A DNA stretch of 64,000 nucleotides. Origin: Xiphydria camelus. Lineage: Eukaryota; Arthropoda; Insecta; Hymenoptera; Xiphydriidae. Below, one piece after another: positions 32,735-43,257 of the stretch (positions are counted from its first letter, which is position 1; every line of letters begins with the position of its first letter). The position numbers and the translations under genes were made by a program. The notes beneath the pieces were generated by a model. It saw nothing but the letters and a program-made list of their open reading frames with translations. It was not told the origin of the DNA and made no database searches. The stretch is taken from assembly GCA_963678675.1 (NCBI GenBank), contig OY783193.1, forward strand, positions 12,076,822-12,140,821, read 5' to 3'.

Positions 32735-33756
32735 GAAGACGCGAGCGCTCGCGAGAAGCCTCCCGCGCGCGAGCGCGAGGTCGAAGCACTTTCGCGCGCG
32801 CGACGAGAATCCGCGAGAGCGAAGAAGCCGCGAGGATCGCGCTCGCGACTCGCCGTTAACGCGGCTTTCCGCGACCATCGAAGAACGAGACAACGAGAGA
32901 CCGGTAATTGGCCTCATTAGCTTCTCTAATGGTGGCGCGGCTTAATAATCGTAATTGATACGGCATTAGCGCGACGCGAATGGGCCGAGCGGGGGGGGGG
33001 GGGCAGCGGCAGCGCGGAGACAGCACTGCCTCCGAGAGAGAGCGCGGAGGGAACGGAGAAGCGCGCGCGCGGGCGCGGTATCCCCGCTCGGGCGGATTAG
33101 CCAACCTGGAAGAGGGCGATGCCAGTGAACTCGGTTGGCCGGTCACTAACCAGGTAACCCACACTAGCGCCGACGTCAACGTGCTATGCAGCAACGGTTA
33201 CGCTACAAATTTTTTCACCGTTTCACCGGACGAACCGCGCGCGCGCGGTTCTCCTCTCTCCTGCGGTCGCCGAGCGAGTCCGACTCTCGCGCGAGCGGAG
33301 TCGACGCTGCGCGAGATATCGTGGGTTGATAGTTTTCGATTTCTGATCGAATTACGCCTCCGTTTCCGCGCCGCAATCGTCGTTGTACTTTGCGGATCGG
33401 ACGGTGAGCCGAAAGTCGAACGAGCGTTTCTCACGCGGGAGCAACGGCCGCGCGTCTCAGGTAAATAAATTGTTGACAAAAGTTCTGCCCGCGCGAACCG
33501 CTATATCCACGCGTCGGTCGCCGCGCGATCGCTGGGGACTCACGTATAACCCCTCGCGCGCGACGTGGCGGGAGCGACGCTCACGGCGTCACATTGTTTC
33601 GTCATCGCCGGATTATTAATGCCGTCGTGGCCGAATCGTGTCGTTGGGTCAACGAATCGAAGTCGAGGGAAACGGGGGAATGACGGCCCTGCAGAGCGAG
33701 TGGACTGGATTGCGAAATAGGCTCGATGCGGGTCTCTCGCATCCCTCTCCTCGATG
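32735..33756. other. No gene seen; conserved-looking motif at 33121-33165
   Basis: CpG-rich with a G run at 32991-33003. The segment at 33121-33165 carries GCCAGTGAAC and GGTCACTAACCAGGTAAC motifs that recur elsewhere in the window. Confidence 0.5.
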
Positions 33757-34013
33757 CACAGGGAAAAAGAATTAGCTAGATCTATTGAAAATTACTTGCG
33801 GGGTCACAAGTAATTATTTATTTATATCAATGAAATCTTTCAATGCATCAATTTAATATCTCTTCTTTACAATCACGTAGAATAGTGTGTGATTGCGCGG
33901 AAGAAATAGCCGATTGATATGAAAAAAAAGATTAAACTGATGTAAATAAATAATTACTTGCGACTCCGCACTAATTATTAGTAGATCAAACTACATCATT
34001 TTCTCTGTATATT
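33757..34013. mobile_element. TTACTTGCGGGGTCGC-family element, copy 3
   Basis: GGGAAAAAGAATTAGCTAGA at the left; GATCAAACTACATCATTTTC at the right; TACTTGCGGGGTCACAAGTA inside. More diverged than copies 2 and 4. Confidence 0.75.
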
Positions 34014-34281
34014 TATAACGGCTGGACGAGAAAAATTGCGTAACGTTTGAGTTCAAACGGGTACAAATGTGAGGAGCGCGAAAGAAGTCACCGCGAGAGA
34101 AATAAAATGGAACTCGCCAACTTTTTTTTCCCCGTTCTCTTTGTTTCTACGAATTACCTGGCGGAGGTAGTAAAATTTATCTCTACACATCTAGCTAAAT
34201 TTCTGTTTCCCGCTCGTCTTTCTTTTCTCTCGGTACTCGTTAATCGGTGATCGATATCGTCGCAGCCGAAAGTTGATTCCA

Positions 34282-34636
34282 CACTGAGAAAAATAATTAT
34301 GATAAAATGGTAGAACGCATCTAGTTAACGATTTTAGTTATTCTAATCAAAATAGTTGGTCAGTTAAACCAAATACTTAGTTATTCTAACCAAAAATTGG
34401 TCACACAAATAGATCATAAATATTGCTGCACGGTAGTATCAGCTATATTAAAAAGAGGTTGGGGACATCAATTGACCATGCTGCAAGTTGACCTGGTTGC
34501 ACGAATCCTGACTTCTCGTTACCATAACCAGAATCTCACGGGTCAAAATAACTATGGAATTATGATTGCCGCCAAAATCGACGACGATTTCTGGTTAAAT
34601 TATGATTCTTTCAACCAGATTTTTCTCCGAGTGTGG
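34282..34636. mobile_element. CACTGAGAAAAAT-type element
   Basis: CACTGAGAAAAATAATTATG at the left, CCAGATTTTTCTCCGAGTG at the right. The right two thirds matches 22811-23042 block by block (GGTTGGGGACATCAATTGAC etc.), giving an intact relative of the element that received the piggyBac insertion. Confidence 0.8.
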
Positions 34637-34785
34637 CATCTCTGACTATCGGTCCACGCTCGCGTCAACTTCCGCCCGTGTTCGCCCTCTTTTCGCGCCA
34701 CCCTCGCACCTGCACCGAGCCGCGAGAAACATCGAGAAATTCACGCTCGAGGTGCCGATAAACCACGTAGCGGAGTTGCGTTATG

Positions 34786-34985
34786 NNNNNNNNNNNNNNN
34801 NNNNNNNNNNNNNNNNNNNNNNNNNNNNNNNNNNNNNNNNNNNNNNNNNNNNNNNNNNNNNNNNNNNNNNNNNNNNNNNNNNNNNNNNNNNNNNNNNNNN
34901 NNNNNNNNNNNNNNNNNNNNNNNNNNNNNNNNNNNNNNNNNNNNNNNNNNNNNNNNNNNNNNNNNNNNNNNNNNNNNNNNNNNNN
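34786..34985. other. Assembly gap (200 N)
   Basis: Exactly 200 unknown bases, a conventional scaffold-gap size; the real length is unknown. Confidence 0.99.
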
Positions 34986-36008
34986 CGCCCGAAAGGCGGC
35001 GCATGCGCGTAACGCGGGCGACCTTAATTTCGCGCGTCAAAACAACTCGCGCGAAGCGACTGGTCCGAGACTAATTGGGCTCGAAGCATCGCAAAATTTC
35101 GCGCGCAAGAACCTCTTCTCCGTCGTCATCGTCGTCGTCGTCGTCGCGCGGTATCCGCGCGCGCACGAAGGAGGGGGCGAGTATCGATCGGCGTTTCGCG
35201 CAAAAAACCTGGGAACGATCTCGCACGAAACGGCGACGGACGAAACGCGAGCGATACGCGGGAATTCGCGCTCGGATGCCGCGTGGCTGCCGTTGAGGTG
35301 TCCGCTCCGCGCGAAGACTTCGCTCGCCCGCGTGGTGGTAACGAACAGGGAAAAACGAAACGAAAGAATTCTCGCGTCGGAACGCTCCGGGCGGAATTGT
35401 TCGTCTCGCGAGACGCGAAGCCGCGGTTTTGGGGGCGCGGGACGATGAACTCGGTTTTTATTCGGCCTTTGCTTTTTATCGCGAGTCCTTGACTCGTCCA
35501 GCGTTCGCGTCGGAGATAAATAAATCATCTCCGCGAAATAGACCTCAGCGACGGCCAGTGACCGCCGCGCTGCGCGCTCTGAGGAATCGCCAAGGGCGAG
35601 TGCGACGTCCCGTTCCTTTCGGCTGCGTCGAAACGCGAGTTCCCGGATCCTCGGATAAATGGACTGTTCGTCCTCCAGGCACGAGATATTAATTAACGTT
35701 ATCGGGACGCGTTCGCGAATCGCTTCTGCGTATCGATCTATAAAAGTACGTTTGTATAAAAACTGTTTCCCTTTCGACCTCGATAGAAGAAGAAGAAGAA
35801 GAAAAAGTATTTATTATGAGATTAGAACCCCTAAGAGCTCGAACAACAAATACAAGAAAAATACAGTGTAATACAAAGTAACACAATGAGAAAAAATACA
35901 TAAGAATGAAACATGTACAACATGACATGCAATTCAATAACATAAAGTAATACAAAAAGAAATGCAGAGAGAGACTAAGTCTCACGCGCAAAAGCCTCGC
36001 ACAATGAA
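34986..36008. other. No gene seen
   Basis: CpG-rich, with a CGT tract at about 35121-35147 and an AGA tract at about 35787-35803. Confidence 0.5.
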
Positions 36009-36243
36009 AGAGAGAAGAAATCTATTAAAAATTGCTTGCGAGGTCGCAAGTAATTATTTATTTACATCAATTAGATATCTCTCCATATTAATTTGATATT
36101 TCTTCCTTGCTATCGCCTACTGCCTCCACATGATTGTAAGGAAGAAATATCAAATTGCTGTATTAAAAAATGTCATTCACATAAATAATGACTTGCTACC
36201 CCGCAAGTAATTTTCAGTAGCTCCAACTAATTCTTTTTCTTCG
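36009..36243. mobile_element. TTACTTGCGGGGTCGC-family element, copy 4
   Basis: TTGCTTGCGAGGTCGCAAGT at the left, CCCCGCAAGTAATTTTCAGT at the right, with TAAGGAAGAAATATCAAATT inside. Confidence 0.8.
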
Positions 36244-36967
36244 CCTACGCCCTCTCGACGCGTCAGCGTGCGAAATAACGCGCGCGCGCGCGCGTACGTA
36301 TACATATCCCTGTACACCGACGTACCGCTACGACGATTTGCATCTAATCGTAGAGTCGCTCTCCGCGGAATACACGTAGTCCCGATCGATGACCGCTTCT
36401 TCGCGGTCGGCCGCGCGTGCAATCGTTGTCGAGAGGATCGTCCCGCCCGGGAAGCACGATTCGCGCGCATGCGCGCATTGATGAATTACTCACGAACTGA
36501 AAAATCAACGCACCGCGTGGCGAACACGGAGAAAGCGCCGATCGGCCGTCCGCGCTACGCCCTCTGACGAAATAAGACGCGAGAGCTCGCATCTCCGGGG
36601 CGATTTCTGTAAAAGGAGACCTTGACGAGGGTTACCGTTGTTCGCTCGGCTATAACTACGCAACCCAGCGCGGTCTCCCGGCTCGGGCCAGGGGGATTCT
36701 GGTTTTAATTGAACCTTGCGCAAGCCCCGCGTGACCACGACACGCTATACGGCGCGCGTACCTATGAGCGCGCGCGGCGCGTATGCGATGCCAAGTTCGG
36801 TTCGGTTGGGAGGACAATGCTCGGGTTCGGTATCTATCGTCGCGGTCAGTGGCCGTATGCCTCGGACGGTTACGTATCAGGTATTCAACGCGCGAACCTC
36901 TCCGGGCTTTGATCGGTCATCGGCACGACCCTCCGCCGTTGCTCCTTTGCCCGCCACTCCGTGTGCG

Positions 36968-37180
36968 CTGAGAAAAATAACTCGGTCAATCAAACTAAAA
37001 CCCTGGAGATGATAACCAAACCGTTTGGCGAAATGTGGATTCTCCATCTGCTTGGTTCGACTGACCAATTTTTCGTTGGAACGATTAAACGTTTGATTGG
37101 AATAACGTGATGTTTTGTTAGAACAATTAGATATTTGATTTAACTGACCATTGTTTTGTTTTTTCGAAACGCGGGTAATT
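36968..37180. mobile_element. GGTTAGAATAACTAA-type element, inverted copy
   Basis: GAGAAAAATAACTCGGTCAA at the left, then CTGGAGATGATAACCAAACC and repeated TTGGTTSGA/TTGGAACGATTAAACG units. Right end diverged. Confidence 0.65.
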
Positions 37181-37329
37181 AGATTTTTGCGGTTGACCGT
37201 GTACCAGCGAACGCATTGAGCTTCCAAAACTCCGTTGGGCCTCTATGAATGGATATTATATAAATTGCGGGGCGCGTTACGAGGATCGGTTTTAGGGGGT
37301 GTCGTCTTCTTTCATTGCTGATTCGGTTT

Positions 37330-37697
37330 TTTCATAAATTTGTTTTATCGCAGATCCGAAAAATTTAGACGAAATTAATTACCCTGAATTTTTTCATTTT
37401 TCTTTTTCGACCTATTTCGAGCTGATTAATTTCACCAAAATCCTGGAGATAATGGCCAAACCGTTTAGTGAAACATGGATCCTCCATCTGTTTGGTTAAA
37501 TTGACTAATTTTTGCTTAAAATGACTAAACGTTTGGTTGGAATAACTAAATACATGTATATGGTTAGAATAACTAAGCGTTTGGTTAGAACAACGTGATA
37601 TTTGGTTCAACTGACTAGTATTTTCGTTCGAATAATTAAACACGTTTAACTGAATGTTGTTCGTCATTTTAACCTAATTACAATATATCATTCAGTG
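37330..37697. mobile_element. Two abutting fragments: AATTCGG-family piece and GGTTAGAATAACTAA-type element
   Basis: 37330-37415 contains TTTTATCGCAGATCCGAAAA from the AATTCGG family. From 37418 the other family follows: CCTGGAGATAATGGCCAAAC, then three or more copies of TTGGTTRGAATAACTAAR. Confidence 0.65.
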
Positions 37698-38362
37698 CGA
37701 ACGTGTACCTATCACGAACGGCGACGCGAAACGCGGCGCATCGCGCCTCCGCGTGTCCGAGAAAAGCACGCGCGATTGCGGACATTCGAGCGAAAGCGAG
37801 TGTAGGTCGATCGGCAAGGAGGTAGTCGATAGCGCGCGATGCTTAAAGGCGTGGGAGGAGGTGAATAATGCGATAAGGAAGAAACTCGAAGTAATCGAAC
37901 ATGTATAGAGTCTTCGCCGTGGTCCAAAGTTCGTTTGGATGGCGATCGTGCAATCGACGTCTTTCGCAATGGCGATCTATTCGACCGGGTCGAAGGACCG
38001 TTGCTCCCGCCCGCTGTCGTTGATCCTGTGTGCTCCGCGTCTCTCTCTTTCTCTGTCTCGCTGTGTACAGCGCGACTACGGAGGAAAACGCTGCATCGGC
38101 CGTTCACAGGAATCGGTGCTCGGCCACTGTCCTCTGTCGTTGCTCTCGCGCGCTGCCTTCGCTCCTTTGTTTGCTACTCGCTGTTCCGACGGAATGCGCT
38201 GCGCTTGAAAACCATACGGGTGATGGATGCGCCGAATGCGAGTCTCCGAGCGAAGGCGCGATTGAAGGAGACGAAGAAAAGGAAAAAGGTTTGTTTACCG
38301 ATGACTTTAAAACAACATAGATTCATCCACGAGGAGAAAAAAATACCCAAGTCTCTCACATT

Positions 38363-38580
38363 CGGAAGAAAACCGTCACAACTCAAAATTGAGTTTTTGT
38401 CTTAAACGAATCCTAAATAGCCCGTTAAATGTTTTTGAAAACCGTCTCGTGTCGGAATAAGAATCACTTTTTGTATAAAAGAATACAAAAATCAACGATA
38501 TTCACAAATTAAATTATTGGCGATTTCTTATTGCTTCTCCTGACAAACGAACTTTTTCGAGTTGTGACGGTTTTCTTCCG
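38363..38580. mobile_element. Inverted-repeat element with 22-bp perfect ends
   Basis: CGGAAGAAAACCGTCACAAC plus TC at 38363-38384 is exactly mirrored at 38559-38580. AT-rich 174-bp centre without ORF. No target duplication evident. Confidence 0.85.
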
Positions 38581-39182
38581 GATAAGCGATTAGTGATAAC
38601 TTCTGGTATATAATATTATATTACCCCGGAAAAAAAATGAATTACGCGATACAGGAAGGAAACGCGAAGTAGTCGCACGCGAGAGAGTCGTCACGGTGAT
38701 CCGAGAGGTTCGTTTAGGCGCGACCGTGAACGTCTTTTGCAATGGCGATCGACTAGAACGAGCCGCGGGACCTCGGATCGAGAACCCATCGACCGTGGAG
38801 GAGGAGGCGATGACGTTGCGTCAGCGAGGACGGATCGGTCCAAAGATCAGTCCAAAGATCAGTGGACCGTCCCAAGGGCCGTTGGGATATTTCAATGTAA
38901 CAACGCTAAATCCCGACTCGTTACGCCGATTCGCACGTGCGTCGTGGAATTTCTCCCGCGTCCGCATCCGCACGCGTAAGAGTGCGCGGTAACGAATGCG
39001 CGTTTACTTTCCCTCGGAGGTTGCTGCGACTCGCGATACCAAATTCAGCGCGAGTGCAGCGCCTCGAAACGAGTCGAGTTCGTTCGTCGGAACGTGGCAT
39101 CGCCGCGAGGGATACATGCATATGCGTTCGCGTAAGCGAAAAAGAATGCAACCTTACGTTTCAGGGCGATCATTCGATGAGC

Positions 39183-39799
39183 TACACAGAGAAAACAGTT
39201 TAATAATATTGATGAATGTAATTTGAAATATGGCGAAATAAATATTTCGTTGGGACCAGAAAATATATGTTAATTATTAAAATCTTTATTTCATTCAAAT
39301 GATTGCCTCATGGATTTAATTCGGTTTTAATGTTCTTTTTTTTTTATCGCAGATTCGGAAAATTCAGATAAAATTATCTACCTCTATTTCTAATTTTTCA
39401 TTTTACGCCTTATCTGAGTTGGAAAACGATATTTAGAAGTTGCAGCTATGTCATGATTTAGTAAGACTCTATATATATATATCTCTCTCTCTCGCACTCG
39501 CTGCTTGAAATGAGTGCGTCTTTCTGCCTTTCCGATAACGTCACAATCTGATAGAGAGAAACGCACTTATAACTCTGTGAATAATGATTTTTTCGAACCG
39601 TTTTTTTTCCCCGTTACCGAATATTTATACGAATTACAAATTAAATTAAAAAATATGAATATTTTTATACTTTAAAACCGAATTGTGTCAAATAAATATC
39701 GTAATAATTAAGGAATATTTACTTAAACCAATAAAATGTTTATTTCGCCATATTCAAACAAACCATTATTAACTACGAATAAACTGTTTTCTCGGTGTA
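39183..39799. mobile_element. AGAAAACAGTTTA-family element carrying a nested element
   Basis: ACACAGAGAAAACAGTTTAA at the left and AATAAACTGTTTTCTCGGTG at the right, with AATATGGCGAAATAAATATT subterminal block mirrored by TTTATTTCGCCATATT. Interrupted by the unit at 39318-39684. Confidence 0.8.
39318..39684. mobile_element. AATTCGG-family element, nested, 13-bp perfect ends
   Basis: AATTCGGTTTTAA at both ends (inverted), 367 bp. Contains TTTTATCGCAGATTCGGAAA, a CTCTCTCTCGCACTCGC stretch and CCGATAACGTCACAATC in the same order as the 10.8- and 44.3-kb copies. The terminal AATT/TTAA-rich flank suggests a TTAA or AT-rich target. Confidence 0.82.
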
Positions 39800-41579
39800 C
39801 CATCCTCGCTTCATTTTTCATCGAAATACCCGAACGCTAACGATCATCGCACGAGTAGCAGCGCCCTCGACCGCTCCAGATTCACCGCTCCGAATCCATA
39901 AGCTTCGAGACCGCTTCGACCATCAAGAGTCTCGTTTATTCGCGTGCCGAGGCTCGTTCGCGCGATGACGAAGGAGCAAGAGGAGAAGGGGGAGGTGGGA
40001 ATCGAGGGTGGGAGCGAAGGAGGGGGAGGCCAGTGAACGCAACTGGACGCCGGTCAGTCACCTCCAACCATATTGCTCCACATCCACGGAAGATAAAGGG
40101 GGAGGCCCCAGTGGAGGGGGAGGTCCGCGCGCGGAGGAGACGCGCATACATATGGGGAGGCGAGATGCGATGATGCGTCGACTTATATAATTGCACGAAA
40201 TTTCACTGCTTCCCGTTACGTACCGACGCGCGCGCGCGCGCGCCTTCCACGGTACACGTGCGTCTCGAACGTATGTGTATCCACGTACTCGTCATTGAGT
40301 GCGATTTCCAATTTCGCTCGTGAGAGCGCAATCGCTCGCCCGTGACACTGTTTACGCGATGCAGGTCTCGCGCGCGATTGCGAAGAAAGTCCCCACGCGC
40401 TCGACGCGCAGCGTTGGCGACTGCTACGTATGTACCTACTACGTAACCATCGTCGCGGTCCCCGAGCGCGATATCGACTCCGCCGTCGCGCGTGTGCATC
40501 GTGTTGTAAACGCGCACGACCGCGTGCATATGTACGACCGTGAATCGGGAAGGTGGGCGGATGAGTACCGCTCCGCAGCGCTGCAGGTGAAAGGGGTACT
40601 CCTCCCACTCGTGAGTGCCGCGATCGAGGCGAAAAAGTACCCGCAAGACGTATAACGCGAGTCGTTCGAGAAATGTCCGCGTGAGAAAGGAGATTGTTCG
40701 CTGCGCGTAACAGTGACTCGAGAGGAGAGTAGATACACACGTACAGCGCGCGAGACAATACGCGCACAATGACGCGGAGAAAGTATTACGAAAGCAGCGG
40801 CAGCAGCCGGTTTCCCGTTATCCCAGCGCGATAACCGCGCTCGCGCGATCACCGTGGGTTATGAAACGAGTATCGAGGAAAGTTTTATCGCGCTGCTCCT
40901 CCTTCCCCCGGTGAGAGGCGAGGAGAAGCCTTCCGACGGGAGATACCGCGCGCGAGAAAACAACGTCGTTACGCAACGAAGAAAGTAGGCACACAAGCAC
41001 GAATTTGGTTATTCGGTCACCGGCGCGCGCGTCGCCGCGGTACGGCGGTGGCCGAAGAGAGTCGAAGCGACGACGAGTCCAGTTCGCGAGGCGCAGGCGC
41101 GGTGAGGAACGCGGGATTATCGTCTGCCGCTCCACGCGCTTCTTCCCCTTGCGACGCGGCCCCACTCTTCCGGCCCGAAACGTTTGAAACGCACGCGCGC
41201 GCGCGCAATCACGTAGGTGAGGTACGTATCCATGCCGGGTCCGTATTCCTACGTGTCGGAGGAGAGCACACGGAGGTCAATGAACTCCTAACCCCGCTAT
41301 ATATCGATGCTAATGCGGAGTGCGCGCGACTACGTCGACGTGGAGTGCAGGGAGAGAGGAGCGATGCTCTCGCCGCGAGCGCTGTTACTACACCTATGAC
41401 GCGACGAGCGCGCTGCAATTTCCGTGTGGACTCCCGTGCTCCGGGGCTTCGCGCGCACGTGCGCGCGCTCGTTAGGCGCAAAGCGTGCGCGGGGCGAGGA
41501 TCGCTCGATCGCTCTTTGAGGTTCTTACACGGAATAAATAAGTTTGTGGTAACCACTTCCTCAATCCATGCGGTAAGAT
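39800..41579. other. No gene seen; motif cluster at 40029-40070
   Basis: CpG-rich. 40029-40070 carries GCCAGTGAAC and CCGGTCAGTCACC, resembling 33121-33150. Open frames have no recognisable domain. Confidence 0.5.
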
Positions 41580-41720
41580 TGAATACGGTTTTAAGGTTCG
41601 AAAAATTTGGACAAAATTATCTACCCCGTATTTTTTTCGTTTTTCATTTTCCGCCTTATCTGAGCTGGAGAACGATATTTTGAAATGCTGCTACGTCGTA
41701 GTCTAGTAAGACTGTCTCCC
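41580..41720. mobile_element. AATTCGG-family fragment
   Basis: Left part only: ATTGAATACGGTTTTAAGGT, then CGAAAAATTTGGACAAAATT, TCATTTTCCGCCTTATCTGA and GCTACGTCGTAGTCTAGTAA. It stops abruptly where the repeat array at 41745 begins. Confidence 0.65.
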
Positions 41721-42308
41721 TCCCACTCCCCGAGTGACAAGATTTCTCGGCCAATATAGATTCTATGTAGGCACGATATTGGTTTTGTACCGGCCAGCCT
41801 ATGTAGGTTTTCCATTATGAGGGCAATGTTGGTTTGGGAACGGTCAACCTACATATACGTCACCTACATACAAGCGATATTGGTCCTATGACGGACAGCC
41901 TATAAAGGTCACTTCCTACGTAGGGGCGATATTGGTTTGGCAATATCTGGCCTACATAGGCCATTCTATATAAGGGCAATCTTAGTTTTGCGAAAGTCAT
42001 CCTATGAAGGCCAAATCCTACATAGGAGCGATATTGATTTTACAATATCCGGCTGTTATAGGTTATCCTTTATAGGGGCAATGTTGGTTTTGCGATTGTC
42101 AACCTATATGGGCCACACTACATGCGAGCGATGTTAGGCCTGTGGCGGTCAGCCTATGTAGGCCACATCCTATGTAGGGAAGATATTGGTTCCACAAAAT
42201 ATCCGGCTTTTATAGGTTATTCTTTATACGAGCGATGTTGGTTTTGCGATTGTCGACCTATATAGGCCACACTACATGTGAGCGATGTCAGTTCTGTGAC
42301 AGCCAGCC

Positions 42309-42318
42309 TATATAAAAG
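42309..42318 (+). promoter_or_regulatory. TATA box of the mini-gene, inside the last left repeat
   Basis: TATATAAAAG 134 bp upstream of the ATG at 42452. It is formed by the CCTATATAGG core of the terminal repeat unit changed to CCTATATAAAAGGG. Confidence 0.55.
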
Positions 42319-42451
42319 GGCATTCACCACATAGTATATACTGGGCGCAAAAGATGTCGCGTCGTTCATATATACTATAATATAAGATCGAGGGGACAAT
42401 TCTTGCACCCAGTACTCTCGTGGGCTTCGGCACTGAACTCTAAAGTTTACT

Positions 42452-43173
42452 ATGGATCGGAAACGGAAATTGATCCGAGAACGTGTTCAAAAGCATCGAT
42501 GTAAAAAGCGTGCTCAGAAAAAGTGGGAGCAAGTACGGAATACTGCAGTGTTGGAAGAAGAAGGGGACTCTGGTTAGTATTAAATAAAAATCGTACGTAA
42601 TTTAACATTTTATAATCATTTTAGTACGCGTTTTATTGAAGTACTTTAACTTTTTATGAAGAAATTATTGTTCCTCATTTGATTGAATTTTTTATACTTT
42701 GTAATGGATATTATAGTTGATTGAATATTGGAAACCTAACCTAAATCTCGAAAACGAGAAATATCATAATTTTTTATAAGATCGCGCGCGCGTTATTTCT
42801 ATAGTGATATTTCTAAAAATTAACAATACTAATCCATGAAATTATCATTTCTCCCATGAAAATTTCCCTCGACTTGAGAGTTAACACTTAACTTGAGGGA
42901 GATTTATGCGATGATATTGATTTATTATCAAGTTTTCACCATTACGTCACAATTTTCGATTTAAACGGAAATTTTACTGGACTATTAGGAGTGGACGCGC
43001 CAAGCAAGGGCGATCCACGATGCCAGGTTGAAGCGGGCAGTTTCCCCCACAGTGACGTCAAGGCAACGGGGCTTTCCAACGCAGGCCCAGGACAAAGGAG
43101 CAAGGAGGACTCATGCTCCTCGAAGCAATCGAAGGAAGGCATTCAACATGTTTTTTTTCGGTTCAGTTGTTAA
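42452..43173 (+). CDS. Two-exon mini-gene of unknown function (about 101 aa)
   Basis: Exon 1 is 42452-42572 (MDRKRKLIRERVQKHRCKKR, then AQKKWEQVRNTAVLEEEGDS), ending CTCTG|GTTAGT. Exon 2 is 42989-43173 after TGGACTATTAG, reading VDAPSKGDPRCQVEAGSFPH and on to FRFSC and stop. The phase-1 join gives Gly. The N-terminus is strongly basic (nuclear-localisation or DNA-binding-like), followed by a short acidic end; exon 2 is polar, Ser/Lys-rich. Without splicing the ORF is 41 aa. A TATA box lies upstream (42309) and AATAAAA downstream (43251). The acceptor's pyrimidine tract is weak. I do not recognise a family; a truncated or accessory transposon protein is the likeliest reading. Exon 1 is the better-supported part. 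Confidence 0.45.
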
Positions 43174-43250
43174 TTAATCATAATAAGTGATTCATGAATT
43201 TTAATATAATTATGCTGTTCTCTATATGGAAATTCGATATTTCTCTGTGC

Positions 43251-43257
43251 AATAAAA
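43251..43257 (+). terminator. Poly(A) signal of the mini-gene
   Basis: AATAAAA 78 bp after the mini-gene stop codon and before the right repeat array. Confidence 0.4.
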
